Both the position numbers and the translations under genes were made by a program. Below the pieces are notes generated by a model, which did not search any database, was not told the origin of the DNA, and saw only the letters and a list, made by a program, of their open reading frames with translations. This document shows positions 14,815-23,101 of a stretch of DNA of 64,000 bases, in pieces. Each line of letters opens with the position of its first letter. Position 1 is the stretch's first letter. Source of the DNA: Phytohabitans rumicis (GTDB taxonomy: Bacteria > Actinomycetota > Actinomycetes > Mycobacteriales > Micromonosporaceae); the NCBI RefSeq assembly GCF_011764445.1, contig NZ_BLPG01000001.1, positions 5,394,001 through 5,458,000 of the forward strand, written 5' to 3'.

Positions 14815-16319
14815 CCGTCCTCGCCGAAAGCCCGTCGATCCTCGGCCGCACTGAGCCGCGGTTGTGGACGCCGCCGCTGCGTGAGCTGACGCCGGCGACG
14901 TCATACGGCTTCGCGGTGATCGACTTCGCGCGGGACGTGCTGGAGATGCCGCTTGACCCGTGGCAGGAGTGGGCGGTGATCCACGGCGGGGAGATGCTCG
15001 ACGACGGGCGGCCCCGGTTCCGGACGCTGCTCGTGCTGGTCGCCAGGCAGAACGGCAAGACGCACCTGCTGACCGTGCTGGCGCTCTTCTGGATGTTCGT
15101 GGAGAAGTGGCCGCTCACGCTCGGCATGTCGACGATGCTGGAGTACGCCCGGGAGTCGTGGGACCAGGCGCGGACGATCGCGGAGGACGTCGACGAGCTG
15201 GCCGCCCAGTTGCCGCGGAACGCGGTGAAGGAGGGCAACAACGACGTCCGGTTGCTGACGACGCACGGCACCCGGTACAAGATCGCGGCGGCGAACCGGC
15301 GGGGTGGCCGGTCGCTGCGGATCGATCGGCTGATCATCGACGAGCTGCGCGAGCATGCGACGTGGGTGGCGTGGAACGCGGCGACTAACGCGATGAACGC
15401 CCGGCCGAAGGGTCAGGCGTGGTGCATCACGAACATGGGCGACGATACGGCCGCCGTGCTTAACGCGCTGCGCAAGGCGGCGCTGGACTTCCTGGAGACG
15501 GGCGAGGGTGACCCGCGGCTCGGGCTAATGGAGTGGTCCGGGCCGGAGGGCTGCGAGGCCGACGACGTCGACGCGCTCGCGCAGGCGAACCCGAACGTCG
15601 GCCGCCGGCAGCACTGGGACGACCTGCTCGGCCCGGCCCGGCGGGCGAGACGGGCCGGCGGTGAGGAAGAGGCCGGATTCCGGGCCGAGGTGCTGTGTCA
15701 GCGGGTGCCGCTGCTGAACCCGGCGATCGACCCCGGCGACTGGAAGGGGTGCCTCGACGTCGGCGCCCTGGACGACGTCCGGGGGCGGCTGGCCGCGTGC
15801 ATCGACCTCAGCCCGGACGGGACGCACGCGACGCTCGCGGTGGCCGCGGTCCTCGATGACGATCGGGTGCGGGTGGAGACCGTGCAGGAGTGGACTGGGC
15901 CGGCCGCGGCCGCGGCGCTGGAGCGGGACCTGCCGCGCTGGGTGACGCGGGTGAAGCCGCAGGTGCTGGGCTGGTTCCCGAACGGGCCGGCGGCGGCGGT
16001 GGCCGCGAAGGTCGCCGACCGGCGTAAGGATGGGGTGGTCAGCTGGCCGCCGCCGCGGGTGAAGGTGACCGAGATCCGCGGTGAGACCGCCGCGGTGTGC
16101 ATGGGGTTCGTCAAGGAGGCGAAGGCGCGGACGTTGGCGCACTCCGGTCAGGCGATGCCCGACGCGCAAGTCAGCGGGGCCGAGAAGCTGAGGCGCGGCG
16201 ACGCGTGGGTGTTCACTAGGACCGGCGGCGGCAACGTCGACGCGGTGTACGCGATGGCCGGTGCGGCACACCTGGCGCGCACGCTCCCATCTGACCTCGG
16301 TCGATTTAAGATCAGGTGA
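14811..16319 (+). CDS. terL: Terminase large subunit
   Basis: 502 residues from GTG 14811 (an in-frame GTG at 14796 is possible; the GTGA overlap favours 14811). ATPase: Walker A VARQNGKT (~77-84) and Walker B LIIDE (~174-178). Nuclease half: an Asp in AACIDLSPDG and a late Asp in GNVDAVYA. It drives DNA into proheads and cuts at headful or cos sites. No terS-like gene could be recognised upstream. Confidence 0.92.
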   Translation: MTVLAESPSILGRTEPRLWTPPLRELTPATSYGFAVIDFARDVLEMPLDPWQEWAVIHGGEMLDDGRPRFRTLLVLVARQNGKTHLLTVLALFWMFVEKWPLTLGMSTMLEYARESWDQARTIAEDVDELAAQLPRNAVKEGNNDVRLLTTHGTRYKIAAANRRGGRSLRIDRLIIDELREHATWVAWNAATNAMNARPKGQAWCITNMGDDTAAVLNALRKAALDFLETGEGDPRLGLMEWSGPEGCEADDVDALAQANPNVGRRQHWDDLLGPARRARRAGGEEEAGFRAEVLCQRVPLLNPAIDPGDWKGCLDVGALDDVRGRLAACIDLSPDGTHATLAVAAVLDDDRVRVETVQEWTGPAAAAALERDLPRWVTRVKPQVLGWFPNGPAAAVAAKVADRRKDGVVSWPPPRVKVTEIRGETAAVCMGFVKEAKARTLAHSGQAMPDAQVSGAEKLRRGDAWVFTRTGGGNVDAVYAMAGAAHLARTLPSDLGRFKIR

Positions 16320-16331
16320 GAAAGGACACTT

Positions 16332-17510
16332 ATGGTCTCTGGGCAGCTGTGGCCGCCGGTCATCGACCCGGCCACCCTCACACGGCAGGTGTGGGATGTG
16401 GACACGGCCCGGTCGCTGCCGGGCGTAGGTAGGGCGCTGCAGCTGTACGGCGGGCTGATCTCGCAGTGCCCGCTTGACCAGTACCGCGGCGATGAGCTGA
16501 TCAAGCCGCGGCCGCCGCTGCTGCAGCTGCCCGACGTGAACCTGCGGGCCCGGTCGACGTTCAGCCGGGTGCACGTCGAGGACTACCTGTTGCACGGCAA
16601 CGCGGTGCACCTGGTGACCGCACGCACCTCGACCGGCGCGGTACGCGGCGTGCGGTGGTTCCCGGCGTGGATGTGGTTCGTCGCCGACCCGACCTCGACC
16701 CGGGACGGCGGCGTCGACTACTACCTGAACGGCCGCGAGGTGCCCCGGGACGACGTGGTCCATGTGCAGCGCGGCGCCGCCGAGCACCAGCCGTGGCGCG
16801 GTGTCGGGGTCGTCGAGGAGCACCTGAAGACGTTGAACCGGGCCGGCCTGGAGGAGGCGGCCGAGTCCAAGAACCTGTCCGGCGGCGGGGTGCCGTCGGT
16901 GGTGATCGTCGCGCCGCAGACCGAGATCAGCCCGGATGAGGCCGAGGACGCCAAGGACACCTGGGAAGAGAAGTTCGATGGCCCGGGCCGGCGGCCGGCG
17001 ATCGTGCCGAACGGCACCGAGGTCATCCCGCTGGGCTGGTCGCCGGTCGACGGGCAGATGATCGAGGCGCGGAAGATGTCGCTCGTCGACGTCGCGAACG
17101 CGTTCAACCTCGACCCGTACTGGCTCGGCGCGGAGGGCAGCAGCCACACGTACAAGAGCCCCGGCCCGATGTTCCTCACGCTGCTGCGGACGTCGCTTGA
17201 TCCGGTCATGCAGGATCTCGAGCTGGTGTGGTCGCTGCTGTGGCTGCCGCCGACGGGCCGGTCGGTGCGGTTCGACCGGCTGGCGCTGACCCGCGACGAC
17301 TTCGCCACCGAGGTGCAGATCGGCACCCAGGCGGTCGCGGCCGGGCTCATCACCCGCGAGGAGTGGCGTGTTCGGCAGGGCCTGCCGGTCAAGCCGGAGT
17401 TCGGCGTGCTGAAGGCGCCGGCGCCGGCGCCGCCCGTCCCGGCGGGGCCGCCGTCGCTGCAGGTGATCCCCGGCGGCGCCGAGGACGAAGACCAGGAGGT
17501 GACCGGGTGA
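16332..17510 (+). CDS. Portal protein, HK97 family
   Basis: 392 residues from ATG 16332, with GAAAGGAC upstream. LSRxHVEDYLLHGNAVHLV-type motifs (here FSRVHVEDYLLHGNAVHLV), VPRDDVVHVQRG, GGGVPSVVI and SLVDVANAFNLDPYWLG are typical of HK97-like portals. It forms the ring through which DNA enters the capsid. A Pro-rich acidic C-terminus precedes the protease gene (GTGA overlap). Confidence 0.9.
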   Translation: MVSGQLWPPVIDPATLTRQVWDVDTARSLPGVGRALQLYGGLISQCPLDQYRGDELIKPRPPLLQLPDVNLRARSTFSRVHVEDYLLHGNAVHLVTARTSTGAVRGVRWFPAWMWFVADPTSTRDGGVDYYLNGREVPRDDVVHVQRGAAEHQPWRGVGVVEEHLKTLNRAGLEEAAESKNLSGGGVPSVVIVAPQTEISPDEAEDAKDTWEEKFDGPGRRPAIVPNGTEVIPLGWSPVDGQMIEARKMSLVDVANAFNLDPYWLGAEGSSHTYKSPGPMFLTLLRTSLDPVMQDLELVWSLLWLPPTGRSVRFDRLALTRDDFATEVQIGTQAVAAGLITREEWRVRQGLPVKPEFGVLKAPAPAPPVPAGPPSLQVIPGGAEDEDQEVTG

Positions 17511-18175
17511 GGATTCCGGACGAGCGGCGCACGGCGCCGGTGGCACTGCTCGAAGTGGAGACGAGCCTGAACTACATCTCCGCCGTCGCGGTGCCGTACA
17601 ACGACCCGGCCGACATCGGGATGTTTACGGAAGACTTCGCGCCGGGCTCGATGGCGAAGTCCATCAAGGAGGCGGCGCGGTCGCTGCCGCTGCATGTGTT
17701 CCACGACGACATGGCGGCGTTCTCGCCGATGACGATCGAGTCGTGGCCGATCGGTGTGGCGCACGAGTGGGACGACGATAACAATCGGCTGCGCGGGGTG
17801 TGGAAGCTCGACGACGACGTGAAGGCGCAGCGGGCGGCGCGGCTGGCCAAGCCCGACGAGCAGGGCCGGTCGATGCTGGGGTACATGTCGATCCGGTTCC
17901 AGCCGATCAGAAGCCAGTGGACGTACGCGGAAGACTGGAATCCGGACCTGGGTTCGGCGTACAAGGACCGGGTGACCAGGCTTGAGGCCCGGCTGGTGTC
18001 GGTCGCGCTGGTGTCCACGCCGCAGTACCAGGCGGCGGCGGTGGAGTGGGTGCGGTCGGCCGAGCCGCAGCGCAAGCGAGAGTCGGCGGCGCGTGAGCTC
18101 GACGAGTGGGCCGCGTATCTGCAGCAGGTGAAGGCGGGGCCGCTGGCTTCGCAGAAGGGAATCACACGGAGATGA
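17507..18175 (+). CDS. HK97-family prohead protease
   Basis: 222 residues, GTG start overlapping the portal stop. Early YISAVAVPYNDPADIG, then LPLHVFHDDMAAF (His of the active site), MLGYMSIRFQP and SVALVSTPQYQAA (Ser strand) follow the U35 prohead protease layout. It would mature the capsid precursor. A charged helical tail (~185-222) may serve as scaffold. Confidence 0.85.
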   Translation: MRIPDERRTAPVALLEVETSLNYISAVAVPYNDPADIGMFTEDFAPGSMAKSIKEAARSLPLHVFHDDMAAFSPMTIESWPIGVAHEWDDDNNRLRGVWKLDDDVKAQRAARLAKPDEQGRSMLGYMSIRFQPIRSQWTYAEDWNPDLGSAYKDRVTRLEARLVSVALVSTPQYQAAAVEWVRSAEPQRKRESAARELDEWAAYLQQVKAGPLASQKGITRR

Positions 18176-18480
18176 CCGACACAAGCACGCAGGCCCAACC
18201 CGACCAGCGCGCGGCCGATGCCACGCCGGAGCCGGTGAAGCTGTCCATGCGGAAGGTCCTCGCGGCGATCAACGATGGGGCCGACGACCCCGACACGGTC
18301 GCCGAGCTCAACCGGGGCCTCTACCGCTTCGGCGCCCAGGATCCGTCGTTCGAGCTGCCGCGGTCGTGGCAGCGTGTGCAGCGGCGGATCGGCGTGGACC
18401 CGAACAAGCTCGACGGCGTGGCAACCGCTGAGCAGGTCAACCAGTTCGCCGAGCGTGCGGGACTCACCGTCGCCAGGTAG
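18172..18480 (+). CDS. Phage head-region protein of unknown function
   Basis: 102 residues from ATG 18172 (ATGA overlap). Unstructured Thr/Ala/Gln-rich start, then a helical domain (LSMRKVLAAINDGADDPDTV, FELPRSWQRVQRRIGVD, TAEQVNQFAERAGL). It lies between protease and capsid, a place often taken by scaffold or decoration genes. Confidence 0.6.
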   Translation: MTDTSTQAQPDQRAADATPEPVKLSMRKVLAAINDGADDPDTVAELNRGLYRFGAQDPSFELPRSWQRVQRRIGVDPNKLDGVATAEQVNQFAERAGLTVAR

Positions 18481-18489
18481 CCCGCCCGA

Positions 18490-18539
18490 CCCTCGCGGCC
18501 CCCGGATGTTGTTGACGCCGGGGGGCCGTGTCGTACCAT
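18490..18539 (+). promoter_or_regulatory. Hairpin overlapping a candidate capsid-gene promoter
   Basis: CGGCCCCCGG pairs with CCGGGGGGCCG (one bulged G) across about 18495-18528. Overlapping it are TTGACG (18512-18517) and TACCAT (18534-18539), 16 bp apart. The 196-bp gap before the capsid gene is the largest in the structural module, which fits a separate strong promoter. Confidence 0.35.
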
Positions 18540-18676
18540 CGGGCACAGCAGGCCGCGCCGTCTACCGCGCCGGCCGCCGCGCCGGACGGTTCGAGCTCTA
18601 CCGTCCACCCGGCGGACCACCCGGAGACACCCGACCGGAGATCACACATTCCGTCGAGTGCCCGGGAGGGGCCCCG

Positions 18677-20080
18677 ATGACGCAACCCACGAACACGGTG
18701 ACCCGGTCGCCGTTCTTGCAGAGCCTGTACGACGAGCGGCACGAACTCGAAGCGTTCATCGAGCGCACCGTGGCGGGCGCGATGACCGGCGGCACCGATG
18801 GCGCCCGCCGGGACCTGTCGCAGACCGAGCAGGAGACGCTCACCCGGACCCGTACCCGGATCGGCCAGCTGGATGACCAGATCCAGCCGCTGGAGGAGTT
18901 CGAGCAGCTGCGCTCCGCCGGCGACGCGTCCGCCCGCAATCACCCGGTGCGGCCGACCCCGGCCGCCCAGCCCGGCGCCGGCGAGGGCCGGACCGCGCTC
19001 GGGATGCGGGTCGAGACCCGCGTCCACAACTACCGGACCCGCGGTGAGTGCATCGTCGATCAGCTGCGCGCCGCGCCGCAGAACCTGGGCGGGCAGTCCG
19101 ACCAGGCCGCGCGGGAGCGGCTGCTGTCCGCCGGCGTCATCTACGCGGGCATCTCCGACGCCGACATCGCCGTCGCCCGGGCCAACGCTCGGGACGCCGC
19201 GAACCGGCTCGCGCAAGACCCGACCCAGGCCCGCGTCACCCAGGTCACCGGCGACACGCCCGGCATCCTGCCGGTGCCGATCATCGGCGAGGTCATGAAC
19301 GACGTCGACGCCGCCAGGCCGTTCATCGACAGCCTCGGTGCGAAGGGGCTCGCGTTCACCGGTGAGACGTTCAAGCGGCCGGTCATCACCCAGCACAGCG
19401 CGGTCGGCAAGCAGACCACCCAGGCCACCACGACCGGTGTCGGCACGCAGAAGCTCGTCATCGGCTCGGTCACCTTCACCAAGGAGACCTGGGGCGGCTA
19501 CCTCGACGTGTCCCGGCAGGACATCGACTGGACGTCGCCGGCGGCGTGGGACGCGATCCTCAACGACCTGCAGGAGCAGTACGCGCTGCAGACGGAGAAT
19601 GCCGCCGCGGATGCTTTCGCCGCCGCGGTCGTCGCGTCCGTCGAGGTCGTGGGCGCAGCCGGCATCCCTGGCGGCGGTGACCTGAAGGCGTGGATCACGG
19701 CCCTGTACGGCGCGGCCGCGTTGGCCTACACCGGCGGCGGCCGCCTGCCGGACAAGATCTGGGCGAGCCTCGACATGTGGTCCGGGCTCGGCCCACTGAT
19801 CGAATCGCAGGTGTCGACCAATCAGCAGCCCGGGAGCTCGTCGGTGGGCTCGTTCACCGGCGACCTGCTGAAGCTGCCGCGGGTCGTGGTCCCGTCGTTC
19901 CCGAACGGCACGCTGATCATCGGCGTGTCCCGGTGGTCCGAGGTGTACGAGGAGCGGATCGGTCTGCTGACCGCGGTGCTGCCGTCGGTGTTCGGTGTGC
20001 AGGTCGCCTACGGCGGCTATGTCGCCTACAACACGCTGAAGGCGGGCGCGTTCGCGAAGGTGGTGAACATCGCGGCATGA
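18677..20080 (+). CDS. Major capsid protein, HK97 fold
   Basis: 467 residues from ATG 18677, with GGGAGGGG upstream. The first ~125 residues are helical and charged (LYDERHELEAFIERTV, LDDQIQPLEEFEQL), as in the delta/scaffold domain removed by the prohead protease. The rest has VTQVTGDTPGILPVPIIGEV, FTKETWGGYLDVSRQDIDW, DKIWASLDMW and the terminal FGVQVAYGGYVAYNTL typical of HK97-like capsids. Confidence 0.9.
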   Translation: MTQPTNTVTRSPFLQSLYDERHELEAFIERTVAGAMTGGTDGARRDLSQTEQETLTRTRTRIGQLDDQIQPLEEFEQLRSAGDASARNHPVRPTPAAQPGAGEGRTALGMRVETRVHNYRTRGECIVDQLRAAPQNLGGQSDQAARERLLSAGVIYAGISDADIAVARANARDAANRLAQDPTQARVTQVTGDTPGILPVPIIGEVMNDVDAARPFIDSLGAKGLAFTGETFKRPVITQHSAVGKQTTQATTTGVGTQKLVIGSVTFTKETWGGYLDVSRQDIDWTSPAAWDAILNDLQEQYALQTENAAADAFAAAVVASVEVVGAAGIPGGGDLKAWITALYGAAALAYTGGGRLPDKIWASLDMWSGLGPLIESQVSTNQQPGSSSVGSFTGDLLKLPRVVVPSFPNGTLIIGVSRWSEVYEERIGLLTAVLPSVFGVQVAYGGYVAYNTLKAGAFAKVVNIAA

Positions 20081-20364
20081 GCGGTATGAAGCCGAGCCTC
20101 GGCCGCGTAGTCCACTACATGCTCAACGCCGGCGACGTCGGCCTCATCGATCAGCGGATCCCGATCAAGGGGCCCGACGGCATGGTGCAGCGCAACCCTG
20201 TCCACGCGGGCCAGGTCCTGCCCGCCGAGGTCGTCGCCGTCTTCGACGCCGGGGCCGGGACCGCGAACCTGAAGGTCAAGCTCGACGGCTACGGCGAGCA
20301 CTGGGCAACCTCGCGGGTCGAGGGCACCACGCCGGGCACGTGGGCCTGGCCGCCGCGGGTCTGA
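20077..20364 (+). CDS. Small head-region protein
   Basis: 95 residues from ATG 20077 (ATGA overlap with the capsid gene). Beta-rich: LGRVVHYMLNAGDVGLIDQR, VLPAEVVAVFDAG, ANLKVKLDGYGEHW. It may be a decoration or head-completion protein by position; sequence alone does not decide. Confidence 0.6.
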   Translation: MSGMKPSLGRVVHYMLNAGDVGLIDQRIPIKGPDGMVQRNPVHAGQVLPAEVVAVFDAGAGTANLKVKLDGYGEHWATSRVEGTTPGTWAWPPRV

Positions 20365-20379
20365 GACGAGGGGGCCGCG

Positions 20380-20988
20380 ATGGTGTGGAAGCCGGACTAC
20401 ATCGATGACCTAACGCAGCTGCGGGACTTCATCACCCGCTCCGACGTGACGGTCGACGACGAGTTCCTGACCATCGCGGCCGGCGCCGCGTCCCGGGCCG
20501 TGGACCGGCACACCGGACGCCAGTTCGGCAAGACCGACACCGTCCAGGCCCGCCGGTACACCGCCCGGTGGAACCGTCGCCGGGGCCGCTACGTGGTCAC
20601 CATCGACGACCTCTACTCGGCGGCCGGGCTGGTCATCGCGGTACCGGACGGCCCGGTCAGCGTGTTCGAGCTGGAGCCGGTCAACGCCCTGGCCGACGGC
20701 CTGGTCTACGAGCGGTTGGTGATCGAGCCGGACTCGGCGAACCTGCCCACCGGCCGCGTCCGCAACGAGGTCACCGTGACGACCGACAAGTGGGGTTGGC
20801 CGGCGTTCCCGGTCCCGGTGGTGGAGGGCACACTGCTGCAGGCGTCGCGGCTCGCGTCCCGCCGCAACAGCCCGTACGGGATCGCCGGCAGCCCGGACGA
20901 CGGCAGCGAGATGCGGCTACTGGCCAGGGTGGATCCGGACGTCGCGGTGTCGCTGGGGTCGCACAAGCGTCGGTGGTTCGTGGCATGA
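20380..20988 (+). CDS. Head-tail connector (gp6-like)
   Basis: 202 residues from ATG 20380, with GACGAGGGGG upstream. LRDFITRSDVTVDDEFLTIA, AASRAVDRHTGRQFG and the later beta region fit the adaptor family that sits below the portal. The place right after the capsid genes agrees. Confidence 0.75.
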   Translation: MVWKPDYIDDLTQLRDFITRSDVTVDDEFLTIAAGAASRAVDRHTGRQFGKTDTVQARRYTARWNRRRGRYVVTIDDLYSAAGLVIAVPDGPVSVFELEPVNALADGLVYERLVIEPDSANLPTGRVRNEVTVTTDKWGWPAFPVPVVEGTLLQASRLASRRNSPYGIAGSPDDGSEMRLLARVDPDVAVSLGSHKRRWFVA

Positions 20989-21413
20989 ACCTCAACGACG
21001 TCATCGAGGAGATCGGCGCCCAGGTCGGCGCCATCGCCGGTCTGCGGATGTTCGACTTCCCGCCGGACAACCTGCACCCGCCATCGGCGTGGATCGGCTA
21101 CCCGGAGGATTACACGTTCGACAAGACGTACGGCCGGGGGTCGGACAGCATCAACAGCCTGCCGCTCATCGTGGCGGTGGCCCGGGTCTCGGACCGTGCA
21201 GGGCGGGAGCTGGTCGGCGCGTACGTCAACGGATCCGGCGCCACGTCCATCAAGGCGGTCGTCGAGGCCCGCAACAACGGCGCCAACGGCGGGTGGGCGG
21301 CGTTCGACGACGTCCAGGTCACCGGCGTCACCTTCGACATCCTGACCCGCGGCGGGACCGACTACCTCGCCGCGCTGTTCCTGCTCAACATCACAGGCCC
21401 GGGGAGTACATGA
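20985..21413 (+). CDS. Head-tail joining / tail completion protein
   Basis: 142 residues from ATG 20985 (ATGA). DVIEEIGAQVGAIAGLRMFD and FPPDNLHPPSAWIGYPEDY are followed by strands up to LAALFLLNITGP. By position between connector and tail tube it is probably a tail terminator or second connector. Confidence 0.65.
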   Translation: MNLNDVIEEIGAQVGAIAGLRMFDFPPDNLHPPSAWIGYPEDYTFDKTYGRGSDSINSLPLIVAVARVSDRAGRELVGAYVNGSGATSIKAVVEARNNGANGGWAAFDDVQVTGVTFDILTRGGTDYLAALFLLNITGPGST

Positions 21414-21814
21414 TGCCCAACTCACACGGAAGATTCACCGTCGTCATTCTCGCCGGGAACAACCTGTCGCAGTACTGCGACGATTCGGACTGGACCCGCG
21501 ACCCGGAAATGCACAAGGTGACGACGTACGGCAAGAACGCCAACGTGTACGACGGTGGGCTTAAGGACGGCACATCGCAGCTGACGTTCATTTACGACAC
21601 CAGCGTCACCGCCGGGCCGCGGGCCGTGATCGAGCCGCTGGAGGGGACCGTCGTGTCGTTGGTGTATCGGCCGGAGGGGACCGGGGCGGGGAAGCCGCAG
21701 CGGACGGTGAATGTGTTCGTCGGCGAGTACAAGGAAACCCACCCGGTCAACGACTACGTGCGCGGGACGCTGAAGCTCCAGCACTCCGACGACGTGGTCC
21801 GAACCACTCAGTAA
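21410..21814 (+). CDS. Tail tube (major tail) protein
   Basis: 134 residues from ATG 21410 (ATGA; a second ATG follows directly). LAGNNLSQYCDDSDWTRDP, HKVTTYGKNANVYDGGLKDG and YRPEGTGAGKPQRTVNVFVG are features of short phage tube proteins of the siphovirus type. It would polymerise into the tail shaft around the tape measure. Confidence 0.7.
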   Translation: MMPNSHGRFTVVILAGNNLSQYCDDSDWTRDPEMHKVTTYGKNANVYDGGLKDGTSQLTFIYDTSVTAGPRAVIEPLEGTVVSLVYRPEGTGAGKPQRTVNVFVGEYKETHPVNDYVRGTLKLQHSDDVVRTTQ

Positions 21815-21830
21815 AGGGGAGAACAGGACG

Positions 21831-22169
21831 ATGGGCGCTCTCGCCGCTACCGTACCGACCCGTGCCGGCGTCGCCACGCCTGGTGCCGCTGTCGCCGCAT
21901 CTGACACCATCGCGTCGACGCTGCTCGGCTCGCGCGGTGCGCTGCTGGAGATCCTGAACGGCAACGCCGGCACGGACAACATGACGATTTCCGACGCGAG
22001 CGTGACGCCGACCTCCGCGGCCGCGGCCGCGCTGGCGCCGGCGCTGACCACGGGGACCAACCGTGTGTTTTTCATCCACCCGTCGCAGGCTGACCCGGTA
22101 ACCGGGCTCGTCACCGTCACGCATTCCGTGGTGTCGACGGTTACCTACAAGCTGTACCCGCTGGGCTGA
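21831..22169 (+). CDS. Structural protein, probably tail- or head-associated
   Basis: 112 residues from ATG 21831, with AAAGGGGAG upstream. Ala/Thr/Val-rich beta protein (VPTRAGVATPGAAVAASDTI, GNAGTDNMTISDASVTP, VFFIHPSQADPVTG). I know such sequences as frequent small structural genes in actinophages; which part of the virion is unclear. Confidence 0.6.
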   Translation: MGALAATVPTRAGVATPGAAVAASDTIASTLLGSRGALLEILNGNAGTDNMTISDASVTPTSAAAAALAPALTTGTNRVFFIHPSQADPVTGLVTVTHSVVSTVTYKLYPLG

Positions 22170-22180
22170 GGGAGGCCACT

Positions 22181-22594
22181 GTGGACGATCTGAAGGACCG
22201 GCTGTTGAAGCCTCGCCTCTCGGAGGCAGAGGTCGAGGTGCCCGGCGTCGGCACCGTACGCATGCGGGCGCTGTCCCGCGCCGAGGTGCTGATGGTGCGC
22301 AAGGCCACCGATGACGAGAACATCGACGGCCCGCGCGCCCTGGCCCTTGAGCGGAAGATGCTCGCCACCGCGTTCCTCGACCCGGTGCTCACCGAGGCCG
22401 AGGTGGGCCAGTGGCAGAAGGCGTCGGCGGCCGGCGAGCTGGAGCACGTCTCCCGGAAGATCCAGGAGCTGTCCGGCATGTTGGAGGGCGCCGACAAGGC
22501 CGCGTTTCAAGGCGTTCGAGGCGGATCCGGAGACGGAGTTCGAGCACTTCCTGGCGCAGAAGCTGAGCATGACGGTGGCCCGGCTGCGGGCTGA
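22181..22594 (+). CDS. Tail assembly chaperone, unshifted product (G-like)
   Basis: 137 residues, GTG start with GAGGGAGG upstream. The first ~108 residues are well formed: VEVPGVGTVRMRALSRAEVLMV, ALERKMLATAFLDP, HVSRKIQELSGMLEGADKAAF. After TTT at 22505-22507 this frame gives a Gly-rich nonsense-like tail to TGA 22594. Together with the shifted product it forms the usual G/GT pair upstream of the tape measure gene. Confidence 0.75.
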   Translation: MDDLKDRLLKPRLSEAEVEVPGVGTVRMRALSRAEVLMVRKATDDENIDGPRALALERKMLATAFLDPVLTEAEVGQWQKASAAGELEHVSRKIQELSGMLEGADKAAFQGVRGGSGDGVRALPGAEAEHDGGPAAG

Positions 22595-22685
22595 GATGGA
22601 CAACGGTGAGTTCGTCCGCTGGCACGTGTACTACGCGCGCAAGGCGCAGCGCGAGGAGCTGGAGCGGCTGAAGGCAGGGGGGTGA
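22181..22685 (+). CDS. Tail assembly chaperone, +1 frameshift product (GT-like)
   Basis: A +1 shift at TTT|C (22505-22508) lets the ribosome continue into KAFEADPETEFEHFLAQKLS, MTVARLRAEM, FVRWHVYYARKAQREELERL and stop at 22685, about 167 residues in total. The second frame has no start of its own with a ribosome binding site, which supports the fusion. GT-type proteins link chaperone, tape measure and tube during tail assembly. Confidence 0.7.
22505..22508 (+). other. Programmed +1 frameshift site (TTT C)
   Basis: In frame 0 the codons are GCG TTT CAA; in the +1 frame TTC AAG. tRNA-Phe with anticodon GAA on TTT can slip one base to TTC, a better match. No other overlap residue is needed to join the two conserved halves. 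Confidence 0.6.
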
Positions 22686-22689
22686 GCAC

Positions 22690-23100
22690 ATGCCCGGCGA
22701 GATCCGCATCGACGGCCTGGCCGAGTTCTCCCGCAACCTGCGCAAGCTCGACAGCGACCTGCCGAAGATGCTCCGCGTCGGCCTCAACGACGCGCTGCGG
22801 ATCGTCATCGACTACGCCCGCCCGCGGATCCCTACGCGTACCGGCGCGGCTCGCAAGTCGCTGCGGGCGAAGTCGACGCGGACGAAGGCGCGGATCACGG
22901 CCGGCGGGAAGCGGGCCCCGTACTACCCCTGGTTGGACTTCGGCGGCAAGGGCCCGAACAACCGGCCCGCGCCGCGACCGTTCTATGGGGACGGCCGCTA
23001 CCTGTGGAAGGGCTTCATCGTCAAGCGCGACGAGTTCAACGCCGCGCTCACGCGTGCGTTGGTGTCCACCGCTGAGGCTGCCGGGATCGAGGTCGACTGA
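22690..23100 (+). CDS. HK97 gp10-like connector/tail component
   Basis: 136 residues from ATG 22690. IRIDGLAEFSRNLRKLDSDLP, RPRIPTRTGAARKSLRAKST and PYYPWLDFGGKG follow the gp10 family. The place between the chaperones and the tape measure is unusual; the family normally lies between connectors and tail tube. Confidence 0.75.
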   Translation: MPGEIRIDGLAEFSRNLRKLDSDLPKMLRVGLNDALRIVIDYARPRIPTRTGAARKSLRAKSTRTKARITAGGKRAPYYPWLDFGGKGPNNRPAPRPFYGDGRYLWKGFIVKRDEFNAALTRALVSTAEAAGIEVD

Positions 23101-23101
23101 C

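Noticed and set aside
15525-17546. A 673-codon minus-strand frame across terminase and portal
   Set aside because: It spans two recognised phage genes and has no motif or ribosome binding site.
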